A stretch of 64,000 nucleotides of DNA from Nelumbo lutea (GCA_022828595.1 JAKGHH010000003.1:15004934-15068933); one strand, 5' to 3'. Positions 1 through 12,365 are shown, counted from the first letter of the stretch. Notes: generated by a model from the sequence alone, not told the origin. Program-made: numbers and translations.

Positions 1-2423
1 AGGCCATTTGTGCTATTTAAAGTAGTAAATATTAAATAGTGACAATTAGACCTTCTTTTAAAGGTGATTAAATAAGAATGATTTTGATCAGTATTAATTG
101 AAAGGAAGAAATACATGCGTGAAATTTCAATTACAAATCACTTAAATAACTCACTAAAAAACAATATATCAAATTTATCTTCAACTTCAAAATTTGTCCA
201 ACTAAAATTTCAGAAAATTTTAAAGACTTTATATTTTTGGTGACATGGGCAAGAAATATTGTTAGTGAATAATCAACCCGAAGGTTGACTCAGTAGAATG
301 GGAATGGGGTTGATCAGAACTGGGGACTGGGGCCTTCAGTTTTGTCTTATTGTGATTGAAAGGCTCTCCTTGAGATGGATCGCATCGTATGGGTAGCATT
401 TAACTCTTCTACAGACTAGACATGAAGGACCTAATTCTGTATTTTGGAATGACTGCTAACCACCTATTAATTTCTACACTCAATTTTCTTGGAATGTTTT
501 CAAAAAAGTTCTCCATCGTTAATTGTTTTTTTTTTTTTTTCTTTTTAAATATTTTGGGCCAACCCATTACTTGGTCATACCCAAGAAGATGCTAACTTAA
601 CCCCATCAGAGAGGCTAGAATGTTACCATTTGTTGCTGTCATGAAATAATAGTCATCAGAATTTGATTCCCGTTCTATAAAAGAAGCCAAACTGAAACCT
701 ACCATTGTAATAACTTGGGCTAGGCCTTGGTCACTTATATAAAAGAAGCCAATAATCAATACAGCAAGCAAGGAGTAAATTGAGGTACGTACTTGGTCTT
801 CAATTTCTTTTTATTTACGGTGGAATAACACAGGATGACTGCTTGGATCTTCTATACATCAGTATCAAGAAGCAGCTGACCAAGGAGGTACTCCCGTCCC
901 CGTCCCCGTCCCCGTCCCGTGTTTGGGCTCGACTATCTGAGTTCTGGCCAGGATCCCAAGACATTGAGTCTCGATCGATCTGAGAATTAAAAATATGATG
1001 CGACCACTTGTACATTTTACATTTCCTTCCATTTCAAATTAAGCAATTTCAATAAAAAATTCCTTCCATGTAAGTTGAGCTTCATGTTGGGCAGTTGGGG
1101 TAGGGGTTCCAAAGTACAATCGGATTTACTTTCATATTTATGGATGGACTTGTTTATATATAAATACGCATGTGGTGTATATGTATACCGGTATATTAAT
1201 TAATGCACGGATTTACTCTGCCCTCCAGTAAAGTCTCAAAGTATTAATACACTTATACGCATTAACATGTGCGTCGGCGTCGGATGTTTTTTACACTATA
1301 AAGGCCTTTTTTTCTATTCAGATTTTCACAGGGGATCAGTGTTTGTGTTATTTAACAATTAAGAAAAGAAAAGAAAAAACAAATATATTTTCTAGAAAAG
1401 CCTAAAAAAAAAAATGTATGGAAGACCTCTCCACGATGGGTGTCAAAATTTTAAACCAAAAGTTTAGAAAACAACTTTTGTGACAAAAAAGTTTTATAGT
1501 ATATATGCCTAACAAGTAACAACTAATGGAGGCCCCCAGCTCCATGAAGACTTAACCAGTAACCCAGACACATTTGTTTGATTATGCCAAATTTTGGTAA
1601 TATAGGTGTTACGGACTGGGTCGTCGTCATAAATTACCACATGGAACAAAGTATATTTATATTTGACCCCATCATTGCTTGTATCACAAGCATTACCTTA
1701 ATTCCATTCTTTACTCCATGTCGAGACATCATTTTCAGAGCTTTTAATGAATTTTTAATGGACTTTTTTTTTTAGGGAAAAGTACGAAAATAGACGATGC
1801 AGAATTCTGAATTCCAGCCCCTCTACCACTAGCCCTCTCTCCCTATAAATCACATCCTCTCCATAAATTTGACATCAATTAACGGTCAGGATGCATTTCC
1901 CTTGTACTTTGCGCCTATTAAATTTTGATCTGGCCTGATTGGTACTTCTCCCATTTTTTTTATGACCATCCAGCTATTCGATTCAAACACACATTGTTCG
2001 ATGAAGATTTTTAAGTGATTTTTCCACGGTTAATGTTGAAAATAGGACCAACTCATTTATTGAGGAACGTGCCCAACCACCCTAATTTTGGACACTTGGC
2101 AACTTATAACCCCAAACTCCTTACGTGCATTTGGTCCCAAACACTGTTATATCTACTCCATCATAACGACTATTCGAGTGATACATGCATTTGCGCGTAC
2201 TATGTATAGAGAGAGGGGAAGAATGGATAAATGACTTTGATTTTTTCGTCCGGTGATCCTAACGTGAAGTGGAAAAAAAAGAAAAAAAGTCTCGATCGAC
2301 ATCGACATTGCACAGTAAGGATGATGTTTCTCGATCTATTGAGTGCAATATGTAGAATTTGTAATAATTTTTATTTGATTTTATCTAAGAAAACTTTGAG
2401 AGAACAGGCCTATTCTTTTCCCC
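1..2423. other. intergenic, AT-rich, no gene seen
   Basis: I see no credible coding region here. Open frames are short, lack recognisable domains and are interrupted by A/T runs. The one notable element is a short G+C-rich hexamer repeat near 893-919. Confidence 0.6.
893..919. repeat. (CCCCGT)n microsatellite
   Basis: About four head-to-tail copies of a CCCCGT-like hexamer in AT-rich DNA. It makes a short apparent ORF on each strand but there is no sign of a gene. Confidence 0.8.
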
Positions 2424-2426
2424 TTA

Positions 2427-2791
2427 GGGGCGTTATTTTTTGGAATTTGGAGAGGGAAAAGTTGGTCAATGGGATTTTGATTTTCATTAGCCAAGAATTC
2501 CATATTCTCTTTTCAGTTTCATGTGGGGATCAGAAAAAGTTTATTTTTCTAAAGTAGTACCCATCTTCTAAGTGGGTAAATAACTTTCCCATATAGGGGA
2601 AAAGTTGCCAAAACTTGAATGTAACTAAAATTCCACTTTTAATAATGGATTTCTATGGCTAAAATGGCCATTGCCATATTTACCCCAAAATTAAAAAAAC
2701 ACGGGTAAATGCACTTACCTAGGTAAGTGTTTCCTTACCTAGATAATTCCATTTACCTGAGTTAATAGCATACCGAAAAGCAACCAGGGTC
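2427..2791. mobile_element. PIF/Harbinger-type MITE, copy A
   Basis: A 365-bp segment flanked by TTA on both sides (2424-2426 and 2792-2794). The ends are imperfect inverted repeats: the left begins GGGGCGTTATTTTTTGG and the right, reversed, begins GACCCTGGTTGCTTTTCGG. It is clearly related to the neighbouring element at 2830-3183, sharing a GAGAGGGAAAAGTTG-like stretch and a 'tgtggggatcag' stretch. A 3-bp TTA/TAA duplication is usual for Tourist/Harbinger MITEs. No coding capacity. Confidence 0.65.
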
Positions 2792-2829
2792 TTAACTCTT
2801 ATCTCTTAAGAGGAATTTTTTGACTTTAA

Positions 2830-3183
2830 GGGGGTGTTCTATTTTCTGGATTTTGAGAGGGGGAAAAGTTGATCAATGAATATTTGATTCCCATTGATCA
2901 AGAATCCCATGTTCTTTTTTTAGATTTATGTGGGGATCAGGGAAATTTATTTTCTTGGGTATCACTACACTTACTCGAATAAATGATACCCATCTCCAAA
3001 ATGGGTAAATAACTTTCTCACCTGTGAGAAAATTGCCAACACTTGAATGGGACAAAAAATGCCCCTCTTAATAATGTACTTCTATAGCGAAAATGGTCAT
3101 TGCTTTATTTACATGGGTAAATGCACTTACCCGGGCAAGGACGTTTACCTAGGTAAGTATCTTATCGAAAAGTGAACGGAGCC
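2830..3183. mobile_element. PIF/Harbinger-type MITE, copy B
   Basis: A 354-bp element flanked by TAA (2827-2829 and 3184-3186). The left end is GGGGGTGTTCTATTTTC and the right end, reversed, is GGCTCCGTTCACTTTTCG. It lies head-to-tail with copy A, only about 38 bp away, and matches it through most of its length. A third decayed relative lies near 53812-53985. Confidence 0.65.
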
Positions 3184-3421
3184 TAACAGAAAATTGGGTG
3201 TTTGTTTTCTCTTATCTCTTATTTCTTAAAGTGCAACTATACAACGTTTTCTACATTTAGAATTCAAAAGAATACACAAATGTCTGAAGTCAACAGGGAA
3301 GGACCTTCTTTTGCTTAAAAATATTCTTTATGAAAAATAATTTGCTAACATTGGTATTAAGAATTAAAGTTGTACACCCTTTTTTCATTATTAGGAGATC
3401 ATACTAATCTTTTATTATTTA

Positions 3422-3770
3422 GGCACTGTTTGGTGCTTCTTTTTGCATTGTCTTTTGGTTGTTTACAAGCCGGGAAGACCAAAAATTAGTCTATTCCCGT
3501 TTTCCACGCAAAAGACCTAACCGCCAAAAGATGCAGCGCCGAAAAGACACACAAAGTCCATTTTGGGCTGATTTCGGGAAGCTTCAAATGAAGCTTCTCG
3601 CGTCTTTCACATTTTAATCTCATGTGGAAAGACCCGAAACGATGCACCGAAAGGCACACATTTGCCAAACGATCTTCAGGCTGATCAGATCTCATGTCAA
3701 AAGCTCAATGCGTCTATTAACTATCAGAACTATGAGAAGATCTTCTCAAAAAAACTTGTCAAATGGGCCC
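3422..3770. mobile_element. PIF/Harbinger-type MITE
   Basis: A 349-bp segment with exact TTA flanks (3419-3421 and 3771-3773). Its ends are GGCACTGTTTGGTGC and, reversed, GGGCCCATTTGACAAG, the G-rich/TTTGG type of terminus common in Tourist-like MITEs. Its sequence is unrelated to the pair just upstream. No gene inside. Confidence 0.6.
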
Positions 3771-3773
3771 TTA

Positions 3774-5704
3774 ACTATTGCATAGATAATATGCATTTTT
3801 CTTTGTATGCATCGATTACTGGCCTAAACAAAAATAAATAAAAAAATTAAATATTTTATGGGCATCAAGTTAATGGAATACTAACTAATTAATATATGGA
3901 GGGCTTGGCCAAATGGGGACGTTTGAAAATGTTGCCAATAATTATCGGAAGTTTCAAATACTAGCATAGACTTGTTTAAAGTTGGTTTCTATATGTTATC
4001 AGTAGTGAAACGACCACAACTAAATGGGTTATTTTCCCGCCATATTTACCTTGAAAAAGTTGCACATGATAATCTTCCTTGGGAGCAAGATCATCAATTC
4101 TTGCATAACTCTTCTTTTAGAGTAAAAAGGAAAAAAAAATTAATGTTTTAGAGAATAAATCATGTAGATATTTGTTTTTACTTTCCTAGTATATATTTTG
4201 TACAAACTTAGCTTAAACTAAGATTGACAATATCCTTTAGGCTGTGTAAAATTTCTAAAAAACTTTCCCCCAACCAAGCCAATGTGAGGTAATGAGTCTG
4301 TCCTATTATATGTGATACATCAATAAAGAGTCAAACTTGGAATGGGGCAAATGCAAAAACGACCGGAACGGGCCTTCCAAGATCCTGCTAGATTAATGTT
4401 TACTAAGGTAAAGGTGGTTGTGATTTGGATTTTATATATATATATATATATAGAATATTCCAACCAATAGAATCCCGACGCAATTTTAAAAGGGGAATGA
4501 AGGTAAAATATTGCAAAAGACACCCAGTTTTGGTGGAAAGTTGGATAGCTTCAACCCAAGTTGTTTGCTCAAAATGAATAAGTAGTTAATTTAAAAACAG
4601 AACAATGACAACTTCGCTAGCTGATGAGAGTAATTCAGAATGAATGACATCTGTGACCACTGCCGTGATAATTTTAAAATTAGGGGGATACACATGCATA
4701 TACATACCGTACAGTTGAAGCACATGGAGGAAGGCCCAACTGTTCACTGCCAGGGTTTCCACTTGGAGATTTACTACATCAACAATAACACTAATCAGGT
4801 AATTATACCCATTCCATAATTGGGTGTAAGCCCATGAACTTTGTATGGTTTGTTTGGGTTTATGATTTGATTAATGCAAGATGCAGTTTAGTTAATTTAT
4901 TAGACAGTAGCATTTAACTTGTATAATCAAAAGCTAATTTGATTAATGCAACGTGAATCCAACCCAACCCAACTCGAAAAAATAGGGTTAGGGTTTTATA
5001 TTTAACTACCTTAATGTGAAAATGACCTGATCGGAGCTAATCCGAAAAAACTGAGTTGGGTCATGGGTCAATCCACTGGCCCAATTGTCAAGTCTAATTG
5101 GGATTATTTATGCATTGTTATATGTTTCCACTCTTTAATTTTTTCTATTTAGTCTTTACCTTTTACTGTATACTCTTTAAATTGTTAAATGTTCAAGTTT
5201 TTTATTTTAAATTTAGAATTTTAAGGTTAATTCTTTTAATTTTGACATTTTCCATGCAATTTTTCTTTACTTTTTTTAAATTTCAATTATTTTTGGGATG
5301 ACCTGAATTGACCCATGGGTCAACCCTAACCCGAACATTTAGGGTTAGGGTCTAGCATTTGACAACCCAACCCGAAATCCACCCAAAGTACCTTGACCTA
5401 ACCCGAACTGATCCACCCAACCCAATTGCCAAGTCCACTGGTACGAGTAAAGATGGAGCAAGGATCTACACATAGTACTAGAATACAGCAGTTTGAGCTG
5501 TGATGAGATAACAAATCCATAGTGTTGCACAGACTGATTTGATTGAATTTGAGCACTGTGTAAACTTCTTAGGTTGTCTTCGCTTTGATAGAAAACTAGT
5601 AAATATGTACGTGCATTTGCACGTGATAATATCTCCAAGACAAAACTATTTACAATTCATGGGCAGTTTTTGAATAGTTAGAAATGGGTACTTTATTTAC
5701 TGTT
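3774..5704. other. intergenic, no gene seen
   Basis: AT-rich DNA with a (TA)n run at 4433-4452. Around 4960-5440 there are scattered 'aacccaaccc' and 'agggttaggg' tracts that look like a decayed repeat. I find no supported coding region. Confidence 0.55.
4433..4452. repeat. (TA)n microsatellite
   Basis: Ten TA dinucleotides in a row. Similar runs occur at 7107-7126, 7562-7587, 23180-23200 and 24034-24054. Confidence 0.85.
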
Positions 5705-5712
5705 ATAAGTGG

Positions 5713-6222
5713 TAGGGGTGTCCATGGTTTGGTTAACCGAACCATGGCCCCTTTTTTGTAAACCAAACCGGTGGTACCGGTTTTTTCATTTCGCCAATCT
5801 GAAACCCAACCAGTACCACCGATTAACCGGTCTGCCAGTTTCGGTTTTTTATCGGTTCGGTTCTTCAGTTTTTTATATTTATAATATATATTATATAAAT
5901 ATATGTATGATATTAATAAATAATAAATTATATATAATATATTATAGATATTTTAAAAATATATAATATATTTGTAAATAGATCATTATAAATATAATAT
6001 AAGTATATATTTATACATAATGAATATATATTTATATAAAATACATAGAAAATATGTGGCGTATATTAAAAATATATATAAAATATACATATAAATATAT
6101 ATACCAGTCGGTTCGGTTAACCATCGGTTTTTTTATAGGTTAACTGAAAACCGAACCGGTCCTTTGGTTTTTCAAAAATTCTGAACCGACCGATTTGGTT
6201 CGGTTTTTCATGGACACCCCTA
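5713..6222. mobile_element. hAT-type MITE with TAGGGGTGTCCATG termini
   Basis: Perfect 14-bp terminal inverted repeats (TAGGGGTGTCCATG at 5713, its reverse complement ending at 6222). They are followed inward by looser inverted GGTT/AACC-rich sequence and a very AT-rich core. Flanks are ATAAGTGG (5705-5712) and ACAAGTGG (6223-6230), 7 of 8 matching, as expected for an 8-bp hAT target duplication. One caution: the right flank sits in a short tandem array that repeats 'ataagtgg', so part of this match could be chance. No transposase is encoded. Confidence 0.75.
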
Positions 6223-6292
6223 ACAAGTGGACAGTTTTTTAACAATTATAAGTGGGGAGTTTTTTAACTGTTATAAGTGGGCAGTTTTTGGA
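6223..6292. repeat. short tandem repeat (~25-bp unit)
   Basis: Two to three imperfect copies of a unit reading roughly 'aagtgggcagttttttaact'. A partial copy lies left of the hAT MITE (about 5660-5712), so the MITE appears to have inserted into the array. Confidence 0.55.
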
Positions 6293-9200
6293 ATGAGAGT
6301 AAACGACATATATGCCATTTTTCATACCCGTTGTATGTTGCTTAGATAAAGGGTAAAAATATCTAATGAAATATTCAAAAAATGGGACTATTCGCTCTTT
6401 TATTAATAGTATAGATAAGAGAGAAAAGAAGGCCGACCGAAATAAGGCCTAGTTTGGAAATAATATAAATGCAAATATGCATTAACACCGTGTATTTTGT
6501 ATGTAAATTTATACCTCCGTTTTCAGTTCTGCTGGTTTATCGTTATGGGTCACTGTAGTTGGTTTAAAATTAAAATTAGCTTGTAAAAATTAAGTTTTTT
6601 TTTTCTCTCTCTCTTTCTCTCTCTAAAAAATCATAATTAAAGAAATGAAGGTCTTCTAATGGATATTCCTCTAGAATTTATGTTTAGAATTTGCTTTAAA
6701 AACTGTTTTTCAAATTTTAATTGAAAAAAAACAAAAACTGCTGGGGTTTCAAACAAGACCAAGTATGCACTTTTTGAAATCACAGTCCAGCTTGGTGCTG
6801 CTACTTGTAGCTGCAGTCTGCTTATAATAACGCAATTTGGTTTCCCCTTCCGGAAGGGGAACATACATGCACTAAATTTGTTAGAGGAAATAGTAGATCG
6901 ATCTCCTTGTGATTTGTGAACGCTAATCATATGCATTGGAAACACATACCTTTTCTGTTTAAGTGGTTAATGGCCTTTGATGATTGGTATATATGCGGCC
7001 GACCTAATGCGTTTTGAGGAATACAAGTTTCCGTGCTCCACCGATCTCACCATTGAATTTGAAAGCAGGGAAGTCGATCTGGTCAACAGACAAGAAAACG
7101 ATATAGATATATATATATATATATATTTATATATTGATCCCATCCCAATTCCCAATTCCCAATTCCCAACCCAAGTATTAGTTTCTTGGTTGAGCCTGCT
7201 GAAGCGTCACAGGCTGTGACAACATAAATGTCATCGACGGCAATTGGCATGGGATTTAATTAAAGAAGCTACGAATATGGCTTCTGAGAACATCTACGAT
7301 CTACTTCATTCATTAATTACTTTGAATACTTGTTGTCCCTTATACATATACGGTGTGTTGTGCAGTGGTCCATATGTAATGCAAATATTGGCCTGGGAGG
7401 GAATCCCAAGACTTGCAGGGTATAACCAGGAAGATGGCTGTCATATATGGTGAGTGATGGCGCTAACATTTGCATGGCTGAACGAACATGTCGTGCATCA
7501 GGTACAGGTAGTACTAAAGCTACAATGCTAAATCAATTTGATTGGATTCTTGTTGTTAATTTATTATATATATATATATATATATATAAGATATTCCTTA
7601 TTAAAGTGTATGATCCAAATAATAAAAATCACGGTGCGTGGAATTAATGAAAAATAGTGTTGCCCGGCGTGCATCTTGGGCCACATGAGCTTCATCCAAT
7701 GGACAACCAGGACTGTACTCTAAGTCACGAGGAACTCTAATTTCTTTATTCCCCCATGTATCCAGTGCCAGTGGGCGATCCATCGATCAGAGACCACCAT
7801 GCATCCATCCATACCAATACATCATACACCATGAAGACCTTTTGGAAGAAACAAAGGGTTTAATGCTTTTTCTTCGGCTTCGCATATGCTCTTTTAATTT
7901 CTCCCTGCAAACCAATAAATAAATTATCCAAGTCGCACATTTTATATTTATTACTGGTACAAATACTATAATTTTTCACTTGCAATTAATTAAAAAAAAA
8001 AAAAACTCAGTCTGATCTCTCCAACTCCAAGTCGGTGAGAGACATGGAAAGGTGAGCTTCAACCGTGCCTTAAACATGTCTATTAAGTATACTAACTAAT
8101 AATTAACACCGACCCACATTTGATTAAGGAATGCTCTCCTTCCCTGTATTTAATTAATTAAATATCCCATACAAGTACCTAGGTTTTGGGGACGGCTTGT
8201 TTTAACCTTATTTAAATTAGAAGAAGCAAATCAATTTGCTGGATTTTGGATTCAGATCCCAGAACTAATTGCAGCCGTAGGATTTGTATAAATTATAAGT
8301 ACCTTAGGTGAGCTTCAACCGTTGAACTCATGTGTGACAAATCTAAAATTAAAAATTAAAAGGCAGGCCTTTTGGCGCAGTGTACGTACTTAAATTTGTC
8401 AAGATTTTTTGGCAGAAAGTTAAAAAAGCAAAGAAAGTTATATGTAAGGTTCAATGAATCCAGCCTATTAGCTATATATTATTCGCTTATATCAGTGTTT
8501 GGCCGTTAACATGAGTTTAGGTGACGGGCTTAATTTAGCTATATCGAGTGTTTGGAGATGAGACAGAGAATAAGAATGCACGTGCAGGACATTAAAGCAA
8601 AAGCTCCCTCGGTTTGTTTCCACACATCGAGGGCGAGCACTGAGCACTGAGCACTGAGCATTGAACAGAATATGAAAACAACATGTGGCTGTGGGAGTTG
8701 TCGCCTCCCAATTTATTTGTGATCATCACCACTTGCTTTAGATTAGTTTATTACTTAAAAGAGGGAGTGGGCATTGATTCCACGAATCAAAATTCACAAA
8801 AATGTGAGATTTAAGACTTGAGAGTATTGCTTTGCCTTTGCTTTTAGCTTTTATTAGGGCTGGCCGAGAAAGTGCATCACGCTACTCCATCATTACTTGA
8901 CACTTGCATTGTGGCCCGTGGGAATGCCTCTGCACACGCACCAAATCCTTCTAGGTTTTACAGTTGCAAGCTAGGCGGTGGTCCCTCCCCTCTCCCCCTC
9001 CCGCCTCAGCTCATGTGCATGGATAAACAAGTAAGTATAAATAACATTGTCATGAAGTTGGTCCACTGTTGATTCTAGATTCCAACATCGGCGTCTACGA
9101 GTCTGCGTTGGGTGCACTAACACTGCACCAGTGCACCAACCAATCACGTTCCGCCACGTCAACTGAGTTTGTTCTGTGTAACAGTAACATGGGTTTCGCC

Positions 9201-9330
9201 GTCAACCGCCTCTATTCGGTTCAATCGGCCACAAAAAGATAAAATTGTTCATTTTCATTTCACACGAGCTCGAACTCCCCCTTACTATACTCATTTCAAA
9301 CCCTAGCACCTCCAACAGTTGCAGCCCACT
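6293..9330. other. intergenic, no gene seen
   Basis: No supported gene. It contains (TA)n runs at 7107-7126 and 7562-7587 and a GAGCACT heptamer repeat at 8635-8661. A few open frames of 60-100 codons have no domain, no conserved context and biased composition. Confidence 0.5.
8635..8661. repeat. (GAGCACT)n short tandem repeat
   Basis: About four head-to-tail copies of a heptamer, the last one degenerate. Confidence 0.75.
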
Positions 9331-9474
9331 CACTAGCACCTTTGCTTCACACCGGTGCCCCTGTTAACAACGACAGTACTCTCCACTGCGACGGCTACCG
9401 TCTGTTTCTAAGCTTGCATGTGTTGGGTTGTGTTTCTTTCCCCAGTTTCCCTGTCACGGAGGCACTTCAGCGAT

Positions 9475-9755
9475 CATGGTTTTCAAACCGTCATTCATTC
9501 GGACGGTCAGATTGTTTGGCCCGGGAACCATTTAGGTAATCGGTACAATTTTATTTTAAATCCAGTCTTTAAATCATTGAATCATTCAATGATCTGCTGA
9601 TTCAGACAGTTAAACCTATGACTTGTTCAATAATTTTTTATCAATTTTTATTTTTTAATTTTTGTTGTTAGAACGGACCGATCGTTCGTTAAGCCATCCA
9701 CTTGAAAACCGATTGCCAGAATAGTTCCATTTCCAAATCATTTTTTAAAACATTG
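9475..9755. mobile_element. hAT-type MITE (~280-bp family), inserted in the receptor-kinase fragment
   Basis: A 281-bp element with ends CATGGTTTTCAAACCG and, reversed, CAATGTTTTAAAAAATG. It closely resembles the elements at 28609-28890 (282 bp) and 30320-30593 (274 bp). All share inner GAACGGTC- and GGTTCCATTT-like blocks. Flanks TCAGCGAT (9467-9474) and TCCGCCAC (9756-9763) agree at 5 of 8 positions, a decayed 8-bp duplication. It interrupts the kinase pseudogene just after the transmembrane segment. Confidence 0.65.
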
Positions 9756-10250
9756 TCCGCCACCATAAGAAACTGAAAATATAGAAGCAGAAACATAAAG
9801 TGGCAAGACAAGCTCCTGCTACTGTAACAGCAACCACCAGAATAAGCCTCTTCCTCCTCTTCCTGTTGTTGGATACATTCTCACATTTTACATCCAATGG
9901 CTTTTCGCATAGATTTTTGTTCATTGTAAATGCAGAAGGGTTGTTGAATCGATAACCCAACACCTTTGGAATCTCTCCCGCCAGGTTGTTCCTTGGCACA
10001 TTGAAGACTTTAAACCAGAGAGGCGAGCCAGATTGTCGGGATCATCCCAGTCAAGTGGTTCGTTTAGAGGTTAAGCATGGTTAGATCTGATGGTTAAGAT
10101 AGTGAGTCCGGAATGGAACCTACCAACTGATTTTCATCTAATAATAAAGAACTTAGAGAAGAGCATTTGGATATTTCCTCCGGCATTTCCTCGAGAAACT
10201 GTTCTGCCCTAAGTCAATCTCCTTCAACTGTGTTTCAGAACAGGCTGAAA
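9756..10250 (-). pseudogene. LRR receptor-like kinase fragment (LRRs to transmembrane segment)
   Basis: Read on the minus strand, this encodes the end of a leucine-rich-repeat ectodomain followed by a single membrane span. From about 10250 down there are recognisable LRR units (KEIDLGQNSF, SKCSSLSSLLLDENQLVG, NHLTGMIP) broken by stops and a frameshift. An open stretch from 9999 then gives RNNLAGEIPKVLGYRFNNPS, an NLCEKPLD juxtamembrane cysteine motif, a basic NNRKRRKR stop-transfer-like patch and a hydrophobic segment rich in V, A and C. This layout matches the Arabidopsis At1g75640/At4g36180 class of LRR-RLKs, as I recall it. The kinase domain is absent. A hAT MITE sits exactly where the cytoplasmic part should begin, and a few residues beyond it (LRDRETGER, near 9410-9465) may continue the gene. 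It is a relic and not functional. Confidence 0.75.
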
Positions 10251-10269
10251 GTTCAAAATACCCTTTAAT

Positions 10270-11277
10270 TGAAGATATGCTTGCGCTTCTCCAACGAACC
10301 AGCAGGGCGAGTGATTCCTTCAGCATTCTCTCTCTCTCCCTCTCTTTCCTCTATTGTCTCGCGGCTTCCATCCTCTGTTTACATTTTTAATTGCCGCTGT
10401 AACTCTCAACAGCGGCAACCTCTCACCATTGCTAATCGCAATAGTGAAGACGGCGTGTGGTTGTGGATAGGCGAAACTGAAATCCCTCTTCATTTTTGTT
10501 GCATTTACACGGTTAACATTATTCATCTTTCTTCTCTATTGAACAAATTTTATTTGTATTAATTACTTTAATTTTTATTAATAATTAAATATTTTAATAG
10601 TTTTAAGATATTATTTTTCTAATTATTAAATCATTTTTTCTTTGCTTCATGAACTTTTATTACTATTTTCATTATTATTTTAACTTTTAATAATTTATTT
10701 TTAATTCATAAATTTATATGCATTTTCAAATTTTTTCTTATTTTTATTTTTATAATTTATTCTTATATTTTAATATTATTTTTGAATTTGATAAATTATT
10801 TTTTGAAGTAGTACAAATCAAACTCAAAATTACCAAATAATCTAATTTAGGGGTAAAATAGTAAATTTAGTAAATTTCAAATGCCAAAGGTTTGATTCAA
10901 CACAAACAACTTTCTTTATACAGAGCATCTAAAAATTTGAAAAGCAATGTCTCTTTTCAGATTTTAAACACTTTTAATATTTTTTTTTAACTTTTCAGAT
11001 TTCAGACACTTTTAATATCGTTTTAACATTTTAGATTTATCAAACCCCGACAAAAACAATAAGCAAAATAGAGTAAACCCAAAATGAATTCATTGGAGTT
11101 TAAAACCTTGCTAATTCCCTTACAAAACTAAGGAAAGAAAATAATGCCATTCCCGATAAAAACTTCCTATTTCTCTCTTACATTCTATCGAACCAAAAAT
11201 GAAGTAAAAAAGATGAGTTTGGAAGGAGTAAAAATGTAAATATGTAGGGTGTAAAACTTTATGTTTTGTATTATTTT
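10270..11277. other. AT-rich intergenic, no gene seen
   Basis: Long A/T tracts with no coding signal, ending at the left flank of the first gypsy element. Confidence 0.6.
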
Positions 11278-11282
11278 ATATG

Positions 11283-11962
11283 TGATGGTGCGCAATCCGG
11301 CTGGTCCTAGCTGTCAACGACCTTGCCTCTGACAGGAGCAACGGGGGCCTGAAACGGAGAAGAAAGTGGGGGATCTCCGGGGAGGAACCCGGTGAAATTG
11401 CTCCTAAGCTCAATTTAGTACTCTCTCAAAGGCAAGATAAAACCAGATGGCGCAAAGTTCACATACCTTGTTCTTGGGGGGTAGGGAGTCTTTTATAACC
11501 ACTTCACGCACTCACTCCTAAGCTTCTGTCAGGTCGGGTATGATTATCTCTGCGCTTCTGCCAGTTCGGGTGTCATCACCTCTGTTGAGGCAGAACCGCC
11601 ACTACTCTTTTTGTCGGAGCCGCCTCTGTAGCTAGAGATGGCGGTGGCAGGTGCCCGTTAAAGTGCGACTATCAAGCGTCATAACCCGTCAGTTAGGTGC
11701 GCCGCCCTTGGGTACGGACTCCCTCAGTGTCAGGTACGGTACGGTTTGTTCATTTCGACGTCCTGACTGACGAAGTGCTGAAGTGGTGAGCGAGGTGAAG
11801 TCTTGAGTTCGGATAGAGGTGTGTCCCGAACTGCCATGTGGCAGGCCAATTCGGGTTGTTGCCCTTTGTGTTCCTAAGGTTCGGGGCCTAAGGGAGAGCT
11901 CAGGCTCCTTGCGGGAAGTTCGGGTTCATTGTAGGGAGTTCGGACCAAATCTTCCTTTATCA
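11283..11962 (-). repeat. 3' LTR of element 1
   Basis: This 680-bp LTR is similar to 20700-21449 except for a rearranged middle in the latter. A TATA-like TATAAAAG lies on the minus strand at 11490-11497, in the position expected for the LTR promoter. The terminal ATCA is reached through one C-to-T change relative to the partner LTR. Confidence 0.85.
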
Positions 11963-11980
11963 ATTGCCCCCCACTCCTCA
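11963..11980 (-). other. polypurine tract of element 1
   Basis: On the minus strand this reads as a G-rich purine run (GAGTGGGGGGCAAT) ending at the LTR. The same sequence stands directly before the 3' LTR of element 2 (62911-62927). It is the expected primer for plus-strand DNA synthesis. Confidence 0.75.
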
Positions 11981-12260
11981 CGCTAAGGGACTTGCCTTGG
12001 TGTGGGGAGTTCGCGAGGTGGCGGGTGGATCTGTCCCATACTTTGAACTGGTTGACTGATAGCGCGAAGTGCGCATTTGGATTTTTTCGGGTTTCTCGAG
12101 CGCCAAAAAGATGGGAAATGCGCCAATCTGTCTATAAATGCTGACAAACATGACGGCACACGTTTCTTTCAGAAATTCAAAAAGCGCGCCACTAGGAGAC
12201 GTGATAGCAGGCGTCTTTTCAAATTTGAAAAAATGCGTTGCTGCCGCCTTTAATGCGAGG

Positions 12261-12365
12261 AGACGTGCGCCGACGTTCTTTCAGTTTCAGAAAGACATGC
12301 AGCCAATCACGTCTCGGTCTCAAGAGACGTGCGGCCAGTCACGTCTCGGTCTCTGAGATGTGCGG
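12261..12365 (+). promoter_or_regulatory. upstream tandem repeats of the antisense gene (element 1)
   Basis: Two to three copies of a unit of about 32 bp starting near 12294, 12326 and 12357, each containing GACGTGCGG and CACGTCTCGGTCTC. A weaker GAGACGTGCG copy lies near 12261. They sit 70-170 bp upstream of the TATA box that would drive the antisense gene. Related GCACGTCTC repeats occupy the same place in element 2 (about 62530-62610). A role as enhancer or regulator binding sites is inference. Confidence 0.5.

Noticed and set aside
2170..2210. 'tacatgcatttgcgcgta' type motif, similar motifs near 5605 and 49415
   Set aside because: These resemble Mutator or other transposon terminal sequences, but no matching inverted end or target duplication could be found.
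4980..5360. AGGGTTAGGG tracts resembling telomere repeats
   Set aside because: Only two short imperfect tracts, part of a wider 'aacccaaccc' repeat. Not an interstitial telomere array.
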